This document shows positions 15,525 through 22,028 of a stretch of DNA of 36,215 nucleotides, one piece after another (position 1 is the first letter of the stretch; each line of letters starts with the position of its first letter). A program made the position numbers and the translations under genes. Under the pieces are notes generated by a model. It ran no database searches and was not told where the DNA came from. It saw nothing but the letters and a program-made list of their open reading frames with translations. Source of the stretch: a bacterium (GTDB taxonomy: Bacteria > Patescibacteriota > Dojkabacteria > JAKAPS01); assembly GCA_021806925.1 (NCBI GenBank), contig JAKAPS010000010.1, positions 1 through 36,215 on the forward strand, written 5' to 3'.

Positions 15525-16400
15525 ATGTGGATTTTTTTATCATTAATTCAGGCAATTGGAATTTCCTTTGAAGGTGTTCTTCAGAAAAAAAGTACACTTC
15601 ACTTCAATGAATATATTGTTACTTGGTGTATTTTAGCTGTTTCTTCGATTTTTTATATACCAGTTCTGATTGGAACTGGTATCCCATCTCATCTGGATAG
15701 TGCCTTTTGGATTGCTGTTGTTGCAAGATTAGTAGTTGATTCAGCAGCTCTTCTTTTTTATATTAAAGCACTAAAGCATACTAACTTATCATTGGCAATT
15801 CCGATGATGTCTTTTGTTCCTGTTTTTTTAATATTTGTTTCCTTTATTGTTAACCATCTTTTTCCTACACCAATAGGTATACTTGGAGTTATAGTTGTAG
15901 TCTTTGGGGTATACCTTCTTAACTTTGACCATGACACAAAACATATATTATCACCGTTCTTTGCTATTAGAGATGACAAAGGTGTCAGATTTATGCTTCT
16001 TGCTGCATTTCTGTGGAGTTGGGTTAGTGCCTTACAAAAACTTGGTATTGATCACTCAAATGTTACTTTTTATACTTCCTTTTTTCAACCTGTCTGGGCA
16101 ATCCTTTTCTTTCCCTTAGCTTTCTTTTCAAATAGAAAGGAATTTATGACAATATTTCATTTAAAGAACTTGAAGATGCTTTTCCCTATTGGAGGGTTGG
16201 ATGTTATCCAGACAGTTGCTCAAAATATAGCATATACTCTTGCATTGCCTGTATATGTAACAGCGGTTGGAAGTACCAATTTACTCTTTGCTTCAATATT
16301 AGGGCACTATTTTTTTAAAGAAAAAGTTGGAAATAAAATCTTTCCTGTTGTTATTATTATTATTGGAATAGTTTTACTTAGTATTGCACAACCAACATAA
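15525..16400 (+). CDS. EamA/DMT-superfamily permease
   Basis: This 291-residue protein is almost wholly hydrophobic, with about ten membrane helices in two similar halves (roughly 1-135 and 150-290), the pattern of EamA drug/metabolite transporters. Halves start with L-S-L-I-Q-A-I-G-I-S-F-E-G-V-L-Q-K and L-L-A-A-F-L-W-S-W-V-S-A-L-Q-K, each with the small-residue-plus-QK end typical of helix 1 in the repeat. The family moves amino acids, nucleotides, sugars or drugs by exchange or proton coupling; the substrate is not predictable. It is first of a tight four-gene operon (2 bp to the next gene), suggesting its substrate is handled by the kinase, dehydrogenase and hydrolase that follow. Confidence 0.85.
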   Translation: MWIFLSLIQAIGISFEGVLQKKSTLHFNEYIVTWCILAVSSIFYIPVLIGTGIPSHLDSAFWIAVVARLVVDSAALLFYIKALKHTNLSLAIPMMSFVPVFLIFVSFIVNHLFPTPIGILGVIVVVFGVYLLNFDHDTKHILSPFFAIRDDKGVRFMLLAAFLWSWVSALQKLGIDHSNVTFYTSFFQPVWAILFFPLAFFSNRKEFMTIFHLKNLKMLFPIGGLDVIQTVAQNIAYTLALPVYVTAVGSTNLLFASILGHYFFKEKVGNKIFPVVIIIIGIVLLSIAQPT

Positions 16401-16402
16401 TT

Positions 16403-17035
16403 ATGGATATGAGAAAAATTATATTAATTGGAGGAGCTCCATTATCAGGAAAATCTACTCTTGCGTCCGAGCTTTCAAAGAAGTTGCAAATTTCTTGGGT
16501 ATCAACTGATGATATTAGAAAATGGATGGAAGCATTAGTAAGAAAAGAAGATTATCCAGATTTATTTTATGGTGATGGATTAGATGCAATTGCTTTTTAT
16601 GAAAAGTTTAAAACTCCAGATGAAGTGTTTCGTATGGAGAATAAACAAGGAGATGATGTACAAAAGGGTGTAAGAGCTATGATTGAATCTTTTTGGTGGT
16701 GGGATAAATTTATTATAGAAGGTATTGCTATTACTCCTGCTTTTGTAAAACAGTTTCAAGATGCCCATCAAGACATAGCAATTATTCCTGTTTTTATTGT
16801 TGATACTGATAGAGAGAATATAAAAATGCGACTAGAAAAAAGAGGTTTATGGGATGATGCAAATACGTATCCTGATTATATTACGCCACTTGAGCTGGAA
16901 TGGACTATTCTTTTTAATAATTTCTATCAAACTGAAACTGCAAAATATGATTATGAAGTTAGCGATATAAAAGACATCGCTAATACGATAGATCAAATAA
17001 TTACATTATTTAATAATTATGAAGCTACAAAATAA
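16403..17035 (+). CDS. P-loop small-molecule or nucleotide kinase
   Basis: This 210-residue protein begins with a Walker A motif, G-G-A-P-L-S-G-K-S-T (about 9-18), followed by V-S-T-D-D-I-R-K-W as a likely substrate-binding region. F-I-I-E-G-I-A-I-T (about 96-104) serves as Walker B, and E-K-R-G-L-W-D as a lid. It belongs to the broad adenylate/shikimate/2-phosphoglycerate-kinase-like or zeta-toxin-like group; the DDxR after the first helix fits kinases of small sugars or antibiotics as well as nucleotides. The ATG at 16403 or a second Met two codons on may be used. It overlaps the dehydrogenase gene by 17 bp. Exact substrate unknown. Confidence 0.72.
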   Translation: MDMRKIILIGGAPLSGKSTLASELSKKLQISWVSTDDIRKWMEALVRKEDYPDLFYGDGLDAIAFYEKFKTPDEVFRMENKQGDDVQKGVRAMIESFWWWDKFIIEGIAITPAFVKQFQDAHQDIAIIPVFIVDTDRENIKMRLEKRGLWDDANTYPDYITPLELEWTILFNNFYQTETAKYDYEVSDIKDIANTIDQIITLFNNYEATK

Positions 17036-17732
17036 AATAACTGTTGTAACAGGTGCAAGTACTGGTATTGGTAGAGCAATAGCTAAAGCATTTGCACAGG
17101 AAGGAGCTTTTGTGTATCTTCTTGGAAGAAATAAGGAAAGATTAGAAGAAACGTTACGAGAAATTGATAATAAAGGGAAAGTACAAGAGATTGACTTACG
17201 AGATAGAAATGCAATTAATGCATTTATTGAAAAAGTAAAGGAAGAGCAATCAAAGGTAGATATTCTTGCAAATATTGCTGGGATTTATCATAGTGAAAAT
17301 AAAGCATATACAGGCATTGCGTTTACTGATTACAGTGAAGATGAGATTCTTGATACGTATAAGATAGGTATTGATGCTCCAACTCTCCTCTCTTACGGAA
17401 TTATTCCTTTGATGCCAAAAGGAAGCAAAATTATTAATCTCTCTGGAACATTCGAAAGTGGAGCCAAAGGATGGTTACCTTATTATGTATCTAAAAAAGC
17501 TCTTGAAGATTTGACTGTAGGTTTATCTCAAGAACTCAGAGATAAAGAAATTCAAGTCAACTGTATTTCTCCATCTGATACACTTACTGAAAGTTATCAA
17601 AAGTTCTTTCCAGAATATGCAAATGAGGAAGAGAGTGTTAAACCAGAAGAAATAGGACATCTTGCTATATTTCTTGCATCTACAGAGGCAGATAATATAA
17701 CAGGACAAATTATTATTATAAAGCACAAATGA
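17019..17732 (+). CDS. Short-chain dehydrogenase/reductase
   Basis: The product has 237 residues, a classical SDR length. T-G-A-S-T-G-I-G (12-19) is the NAD(P) glycine motif, with L-G-R-N-K-E-R after the second strand (Arg favours NADP). N-I-A-G (about 88-91) stabilises the fold, and N-L-S-G ... P-Y-Y-V-S-K-K gives the catalytic Ser and Y-x3-K. C-I-S-P-S-D-T and N-I-T-G-Q complete the family pattern. All catalytic parts are intact, so it should reduce or oxidise a small hydroxy/keto compound. It is translationally coupled on both sides: a 17-bp overlap with the kinase gene and ATGA with the hydrolase gene. Confidence 0.88.
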   Translation: MKLQNKITVVTGASTGIGRAIAKAFAQEGAFVYLLGRNKERLEETLREIDNKGKVQEIDLRDRNAINAFIEKVKEEQSKVDILANIAGIYHSENKAYTGIAFTDYSEDEILDTYKIGIDAPTLLSYGIIPLMPKGSKIINLSGTFESGAKGWLPYYVSKKALEDLTVGLSQELRDKEIQVNCISPSDTLTESYQKFFPEYANEEESVKPEEIGHLAIFLASTEADNITGQIIIIKHK

Positions 17733-18850
17733 AAAACGCACTTATTTTACACGGTACAGATGCAGATCATAAGGCTAACTGGTTTGAATGGCTTGGTAAA
17801 GAGTTAGAAAAAGAAGGATACAAAGTATGGATACCAGATTTGCCTCATTCTGAAAAATCCAATATTGAAAGGTATAATAAATTCATCTTTGCAAATAAGA
17901 ATTGGGAATTTAATGATGAAAGTATCATTATTGGTCACTCCTCTGGTGCAGTTGCTACGCTAGGCCTTCTACAAGCTCTTCCAAAGGATATTATTGTTAA
18001 GCACGCATATTTAGTAGCTGTCTTTATTAACGATCTTAATTGGGATTCACTGACAGAACTCTTTGAAAAGCCACTTGACTATTCTCTTATAAAAAAACAT
18101 ACACAAAGATTTACTCTTTTTCATTCAGATAACGATCCTTATTGTCCAATGTTCCATGCAGAAACAGTACAGAAAGCATTGAATGCTGAGTTAATAATAA
18201 AAAAGAAACAAGGACATTTTAGTGCGAGTGAAAACCCTGAATACGTCAAATTTCCTGCATTACTAAAGATTATTACAAAAGATGACTTTACTCAACAGGA
18301 GTTATCGCATTTAAATTTATATGTACGAAAGGCGGATGAATTATTGAATAGTAAGTTTATTCAGTTATTAGAAGGGAAAATAACGTACAAGATGAAAGGA
18401 GAAAAAGGAAAGCCTATTACCATTAGTAATAATTTGCCTGACTCGGATTACTTCCTCACTTTTGTTACAAGAATAAGACCTTTTTTGCTGAATGATGAGC
18501 CAATATACTTTGATGCAATCTGCAAGCTATTGAAAGGAAAGAGCAATGACGACAGTTTAAAAAACAAAGTCATTGAAATTAAACGGTATTGTAACGAAGC
18601 CCTTGAGGGTAAACTTATTAATATGGGTTATAAATACGGTGAAAAAGAAATGCCTCCTAAGGATCTAATAGAGCTATTTTTATATGGTGATACGTTTCAT
18701 CTAAATGCTGATAAAGTTAAAATCTGGGAAAATATAAAAAACTATTCACTAGGGGTTACGGAAATCATACTTGCTGATACATTCATACATTTAGCAGATG
18801 GGATAATTGGGATTTCTAATTTGATTAAAGAAAACATTCTAAAAAGTTAA
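17729..18850 (+). CDS. RBBP9/YdeN-type alpha/beta hydrolase with an extra C-terminal domain
   Basis: The product has 373 residues. Residues 1-185 are a small serine hydrolase of the RBBP9/YdeN kind: I-L-H-G-T-D-A-D at the oxyanion strand, N-W-F-E-W-L, I-I-G-H-S-S-G (nucleophile elbow), S-D-N-D-P-Y-C-P (acid region) and K-Q-G-H-F-S-A-S (catalytic His). Residues about 190-373 form a second, mostly helical domain with R-I-R-P-F-L-L-N-D-E-P-I-Y-F and L-F-L-Y-G-D-T-F-H that I do not recognise; RBBP9-type proteins normally end at about 190 residues. It starts with ATGA overlap and ends the operon. An esterase or amidase activity is likely; the second domain may give substrate choice or a separate function. 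Confidence 0.75.
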   Translation: MKNALILHGTDADHKANWFEWLGKELEKEGYKVWIPDLPHSEKSNIERYNKFIFANKNWEFNDESIIIGHSSGAVATLGLLQALPKDIIVKHAYLVAVFINDLNWDSLTELFEKPLDYSLIKKHTQRFTLFHSDNDPYCPMFHAETVQKALNAELIIKKKQGHFSASENPEYVKFPALLKIITKDDFTQQELSHLNLYVRKADELLNSKFIQLLEGKITYKMKGEKGKPITISNNLPDSDYFLTFVTRIRPFLLNDEPIYFDAICKLLKGKSNDDSLKNKVIEIKRYCNEALEGKLINMGYKYGEKEMPPKDLIELFLYGDTFHLNADKVKIWENIKNYSLGVTEIILADTFIHLADGIIGISNLIKENILKS

Positions 18851-18947
18851 TGACACATTAAAAGTTATTCGATTTATCAGTTTATTAGCTTTTTCCTTAT
18901 AGTACTCTATTCTTATAGAGAATCATCCATTTATTATATACATAAGT

Positions 18948-18980
18948 AATCAGTAGAGATAGAACGTATCTCTACTGATT
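18948..18980. repeat. Perfect 14-bp inverted repeat (33-bp hairpin)
   Basis: AATCAGTAGAGATA (18948-18961) and TATCTCTACTGATT (18967-18980) are exact complements around a five-base loop. No T run follows, so it is not a standard terminator. It lies at the start of the recombinase remnant and about 100 bp after the cargo operon, where it could stop or stabilise the transcript. Confidence 0.6.
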
Positions 18981-19309
18981 TAGTCGATGTAGAGGATGAT
19001 AGAAGTATAGATGATACTCTTGATATGCTAAATTTTTGCAAAAGAGCAATTCAGGAGTTTGAGGATGGTGATATGTATAAGCGGAGAGAGATATTTATAA
19101 AGTTAGGTTCGCACTTTACTTTGCAAGACAAAAAACTCGATATTAAGTACAAAAAATCAATCTTCAAGTTAAAAACAGAGCTAGATTCATACAGAGCAGA
19201 AAATACACGGTTCGCACCAGTAGAAAATGCTGATATAAAAGCAAAACTACCTCCTGTTGAGGTAGTAAGTTCTAGGTTTCTGGGGAACCAGGATTCGAAC
19301 CTAGAATAA
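18950..19309 (+). pseudogene. C-terminal remnant of a second serine recombinase, running into tRNA-Gln
   Basis: After a TAA at 18947 an open frame of about 119 codons reads S-V-E-I-E-R-I-S-T-D ... then L-N-F-C-K-R-A-I-Q-E-F, Y-K-R-R-E-I-F-I-K-L-G-S-H-F and K-K-L-D-I-K-Y. It parallels the C-terminal part of the recombinase at 14500-14640 (F-A-E-M-Y-K ... L-K-R-R-M-L-L-K-I-A-S-N-F). The catalytic and zinc parts are absent. Its last codons, F-L-G-N-Q-D-S-N-L-E, are read from the complement of the tRNA-Gln 3' end, as expected for a recombinase whose attachment site lies in its own 3' end after integration into a tRNA gene. An ATG at 19025 could start a 94-residue peptide, but function is unlikely. 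Confidence 0.75.
19270..19306. repeat. Inverted repeat around the tRNA-Gln 3' end (attachment site)
   Basis: TTCTAGGTT (19270-19278) and AACCTAGAA (19298-19306) form a perfect 9-bp inverted repeat centred on the acceptor/T-arm part of tRNA-Gln. The right arm is tRNA sequence; the left arm lies outside the tRNA, in the recombinase remnant. TTCTGGGGAACC (19278-19289), shared with the 29-bp repeats but for one or two bases, is the likely exchange core. Confidence 0.55.
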
Positions 19310-19350
19310 TGGGACCAAAACCCAACGTGATGCCGTTTCACCATTCCCCA
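19280..19350 (-). tRNA. trnQ: tRNA-Gln (anticodon TTG)
   Basis: The minus strand folds as a cloverleaf with acceptor TGGGGAA/TTCCCCA, anticodon loop with TTG, T-loop TTCGAAT and discriminator G. CCA is not encoded. It is the last gene of the cluster, and its 3' end is the apparent integration site of the island. Confidence 0.93.
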
Positions 19351-19352
19351 AA

Positions 19353-19425
19353 AGCGAGAGACGGGACTCAAACCCGCGACCACCTCGTTGGCAACGAGGT
19401 GCTCTATCAACTGAGCTACTCTCGC
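19353..19425 (-). tRNA. trnG: tRNA-Gly (anticodon GCC)
   Basis: Acceptor GCGAGAG pairs with CTCTCGC; the anticodon loop TTGCCAA has GCC on a five-pair CCTCG/CGAGG stem; T-arm GGGTTTGAGTCCC is present. CCA is not encoded. Only 2 bp separate it from tRNA-Gln. Confidence 0.93.
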
Positions 19426-19434
19426 AAATAGACT

Positions 19435-19507
19435 TGCCGAGAAAGGGACTCGAACCCCTGACGCAGAGCTCTTCAGGCTCTCGCTCTACCAGCTGAGCTA
19501 TCTCGGC
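19435..19507 (-). tRNA. trnF: tRNA-Phe (anticodon GAA)
   Basis: Acceptor GCCGAGA pairs with TCTCGGC; anticodon loop CTGAAGA gives GAA; T-loop TTCGAGT; discriminator A. CCA is not encoded. Confidence 0.93.
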
Positions 19508-19529
19508 ACACAAACATACTACTCTTTGG

Positions 19530-19603
19530 TGGGTGGTAAGGGACTCGAACCCCTGACATCTTCGGTGTAAACGAAGCGCTCTACCAAACTGAGCTAACCG
19601 CCC
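19530..19603 (-). tRNA. trnV: tRNA-Val (anticodon TAC)
   Basis: The anticodon stem CTTCG/CGAAG carries the loop TTTACAC with TAC. Acceptor GGGCGGT against ACCACCC pairs except for a C-A mismatch at the fourth pair. The T-arm is normal; CCA is not encoded. Confidence 0.9.
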
Positions 19604-19617
19604 AAACATTCACAATA

Positions 19618-19702
19618 TGGACAGAAGAGGACTCGAACCTCCACGCCTTTTTAAAGCGCTACCACCTCAAGGTAGTGTGTCTACCAGTTCCACCATCTGT
19701 CC
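19618..19702 (-). tRNA. trnL: tRNA-Leu (anticodon GAG)
   Basis: An 85-nt class II tRNA with a long variable arm (CGCTTTAAAAAGGCG region). Acceptor GGACAGA/TCTGTCC; anticodon loop TTGAGGT with GAG; discriminator A; CCA not encoded. A separate promoter may precede it (19716-19745). Confidence 0.93.
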
Positions 19703-19715
19703 TTAGTGTGAATGT

Positions 19716-19745
19716 ATTATACCTTACATTCACTACAAATGTCGA
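19716..19745 (-). promoter_or_regulatory. Internal promoter of the tRNA cluster inside a hairpin
   Basis: TATAAT (19721-19716) lies 18 nt after TCGACA (19745-19740), which is in the tRNA-Leu(CAG) 3' end. The -10 box sits within the inverted repeat GTGAATGTA (19708-19716) and TACATTCAC (19725-19733). It could restart transcription before tRNA-Leu(GAG). Confidence 0.45.
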
Positions 19746-19824
19746 GAAGAGGACTCGAACCTCCATGCATATATTATGCACAACATCCTGAATGTTGCGT
19801 GTCTACCAATTCCACCATCCCGAC
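19740..19824 (-). tRNA. trnL: tRNA-Leu (anticodon CAG)
   Basis: An 85-nt class II tRNA, first of the cluster. Acceptor GTCGGGA/TCTCGAC with one G-T pair; anticodon stem CAACA/TGTTG with loop TTCAGGA giving CAG; long variable arm; discriminator A; CCA not encoded. Confidence 0.93.
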
Positions 19825-19834
19825 ATATCTATTC

Positions 19835-21298
19835 TCACATTATACTCCATTTATATAGATTAGTTAACGAATTCCCTATATTAAGGAATACATTACTATC
19901 ATAGTCCATTTTTACATAACTCTTTGAATTTATTGTAAAGAATTCAACATATAAAGGCTTAAATATAGCTAAATCATAGATTCTTTGATATATTAAATTC
20001 TTTGCTGAAGAATCAAGTGAACCTGTATATACTGTTGATTCCAAATCAATGTACTTGTTAAGAATTGAGTCATTTATACCACTAAAATTTTCACTACCAT
20101 CTGCTAACCAAAGATTTTGAAAATTATCCGATGAATTATCAATTACATTCGTTATATATATGTCATAATTCTGAATACTTTGTGATTGAACAGTTTTAAC
20201 ACTTGATACACCGCAAGACTTTAATTGATTTGATATATTTATTAATACAATTGAATTAATGGAGTCATAACCAATAGTAACGCTACTCATATTTTTAACA
20301 TCAGTCTTTTGCTTATTCATGTAGTTAATACCACCATATTGAGTTAATGGTATTGTTCCAATAGGCAATGATTCCAATACACTATTTTGATTTATACAAT
20401 TAAACAAATATGCTCTCTCATCTTGCTGTAATTTTGAATTTATAAAAACACCTTTAAATGAATTATATAACTGATATATATTATTGTTGATATTACTATA
20501 AATGACACTGTTATTAAAATGGTTAGAATTTGGAATTATATATGTATTAATAATTCCACTGTTATATGCATCAATCATTGACCTCGTTGAATTGTAAACA
20601 ATAACATTCAGATTTTGAATTCCAATCTTACCCGCAAAGTATTTTTGATTTGCAGAAAATCTATATATACCATTGTCAGCAGACTTTGGAATATACATTC
20701 CAGTACCGGAATAATCATTCACATTTATTAATGGTATATTTATATTATCAATAAAATCTGGCTCTTTATGTGGTAAATCAACCTCAATTTCATATTCATT
20801 TATCTTTGAAAACGTATAAGTAGAAAATTCAGAATTTGGAAATGATGAACTAAATAATTTTGCTTCATTTAGAAATGAATCTGCATTAAACTGTTCACCA
20901 TCACTAAAACTTATCCCTCTTTTCAAATATATTATATATTGAGTAGATTGAGCATTCAAATTTATTGAATTACTCGCAACTTCAGGTATAACTGTTAGAC
21001 TATTTTGATTTGTTGATACATCAAAAAGTGTGTTATATTGCAGTGAATTGATAAGGAAAGATAAACTATTCTGAATAAATGGAGAATATGTATCATTAGC
21101 TACAACAATACCAATTGTTAATGTATTACCCCTTATTTGAATTAACTTTGATGTCAAAAAATTTATCCCTATAAAAACAAAAATAAAAGAGAATACAAAA
21201 GCTGAGATTACCCTTATCTTACCAAATCTTAGGAATGTTTTTAGAATAAAATCAGGATAAAACCAGAACCATGATCTTATCCTACCTAATATTGTCAT
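19835..21298 (-). CDS. Membrane-anchored family 5 (oligopeptide-type) substrate-binding protein
   Basis: This 487-residue protein has one N-terminal membrane helix (about 30-52) in place of a cleaved lipoprotein signal, then the fold of family 5 solute-binding proteins: L-T-I-G-I-V-V-A-N-D (first strand), Y-I-I-Y-L-K-R-G-I-S-F-S-D-G-E-Q-F-N-A-D-S-F (the conserved W-x-F-x-L-R-x-G-V-x-F-x-D-G block) and a C-terminal lobe. Relatives bind peptides or nickel for ABC import, but no permease or ATPase gene is in the window. In CPR-like genomes such proteins occur near secG, so a fixed neighbourhood is plausible. It starts within the secG stop (ATGA), so the two are coupled. Confidence 0.75.
   Translation of the reverse strand: MTILGRIRSWFWFYPDFILKTFLRFGKIRVISAFVFSFIFVFIGINFLTSKLIQIRGNTLTIGIVVANDTYSPFIQNSLSFLINSLQYNTLFDVSTNQNSLTVIPEVASNSINLNAQSTQYIIYLKRGISFSDGEQFNADSFLNEAKLFSSSFPNSEFSTYTFSKINEYEIEVDLPHKEPDFIDNINIPLINVNDYSGTGMYIPKSADNGIYRFSANQKYFAGKIGIQNLNVIVYNSTRSMIDAYNSGIINTYIIPNSNHFNNSVIYSNINNNIYQLYNSFKGVFINSKLQQDERAYLFNCINQNSVLESLPIGTIPLTQYGGINYMNKQKTDVKNMSSVTIGYDSINSIVLINISNQLKSCGVSSVKTVQSQSIQNYDIYITNVIDNSSDNFQNLWLADGSENFSGINDSILNKYIDLESTVYTGSLDSSAKNLIYQRIYDLAIFKPLYVEFFTINSKSYVKMDYDSNVFLNIGNSLTNLYKWSIM
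19839..19867 (-). promoter_or_regulatory. Promoter of the tRNA cluster
   Basis: TATAAT (19844-19839) with TTAACT (19867-19862) at 17-nt spacing, in the last codons of the substrate-binding-protein gene. Transcription would start about 8 nt before tRNA-Leu(CAG). Confidence 0.6.
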
Positions 21299-21519
21299 TT
21301 TGTTAAAATCAATAACACAATTGATAATGCAACAAATACTATAGAAACTATAATAGTTTCATAGTACAAAAATTTCTGTAATCCTCTTTTTTCTCTAAAG
21401 TATTCTCCACCGCTTCCTCCAAATACAGAAGAAAAGCCAGATCCTCTAACTTGAAGAAGTACACTCCCTATAAGGATAACTCCAAACAAAATTTCTAATA
21501 TATTTACTGTTGTTAACAT
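21295..21519 (-). CDS. secG: Protein translocase subunit SecG
   Basis: SecG is a small accessory subunit of the SecYEG export channel. From ATG 21519-21517 the product has 74 residues: two membrane helices (about 3-22 and 50-72) around the conserved loop S-V-L-L-Q-V-R-G-S-G-F-S-S-V-F-G-G-S-G-G-E-Y-F. That loop matches the family's L-Q-x-x-x-x-G-L-x-x-x-F-G-G pattern. The chosen start removes an upstream extension that would overlap the previous gene and does not look like SecG. It overlaps the substrate-binding-protein gene by 4 bp. Confidence 0.88.
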   Translation of the reverse strand: MLTTVNILEILFGVILIGSVLLQVRGSGFSSVFGGSGGEYFREKRGLQKFLYYETIIVSIVFVALSIVLLILTK

Positions 21520-21527
21520 AATATTTA

Positions 21528-21953
21528 TTAAATAACTCTCTTCTCTATTATACCCCATATCGCTAGAAATAACGATACAATCAACGAAGAGTATAATTTT
21601 GTAAAATATATATCAATTCTAATGAATTGTATGTATATAGAGAAATTGCTCAGTACCAATATATTTGGGAAATACATGTAGAAAAGATAAAGAAATATAT
21701 AGAATATAAAAAAGAGAAAGATTAATTCAAAATAATACCTTTTCTTTATTGTAAGAAAATCCATTAATGGGTAAGCCATTGTTAAGCAAAGGCTGGATAA
21801 TATCGCTGTAATGGACAGACCAATCGGCCCAGAATGAATTATGATTGCATTTGTGAAATAAGTCATAAATGACAGAATTACATAATATCCAAAGAATTTT
21901 AAAATTAATTTCCTTATCATTTTATACAAATTAATAATAGTAAAAAATAGCAT
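21528..21953 (-). CDS. Small integral membrane protein of unknown function
   Basis: It has up to 141 residues (130 if M-I-R-K-L at 21920 is the start). There are four hydrophobic segments (about 18-38, 45-65, 75-100 and 118-137). I recognise no motif; the four-helix layout is loosely like phage-holin-type families, but without any diagnostic residue. It leads the minus-strand group with secG and the substrate-binding protein, which suggests a membrane or export role. The 75-bp divergent gap to the transglutaminase gene holds a short inverted repeat, CATATT/AATATG (21981-21997), but no clear promoter. Confidence 0.55.
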   Translation of the reverse strand: MLFFTIINLYKMIRKLILKFFGYYVILSFMTYFTNAIIIHSGPIGLSITAILSSLCLTMAYPLMDFLTIKKRYYFELIFLFFIFYIFLYLFYMYFPNILVLSNFSIYIQFIRIDIYFTKLYSSLIVSLFLAIWGIIEKRVI

Positions 21954-22028
21954 ATAAATCTAGAATTTGCGTTTTGTAACCATATTCTATTAATATGTTT
22001 AATAATCATTATTGTATTTGAACATATT

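Noticed and set aside
19301-19609. Minus-strand open frame over the tRNA genes
   Set aside because: It is made of tRNA sequence read as codons; the cloverleafs explain it fully.
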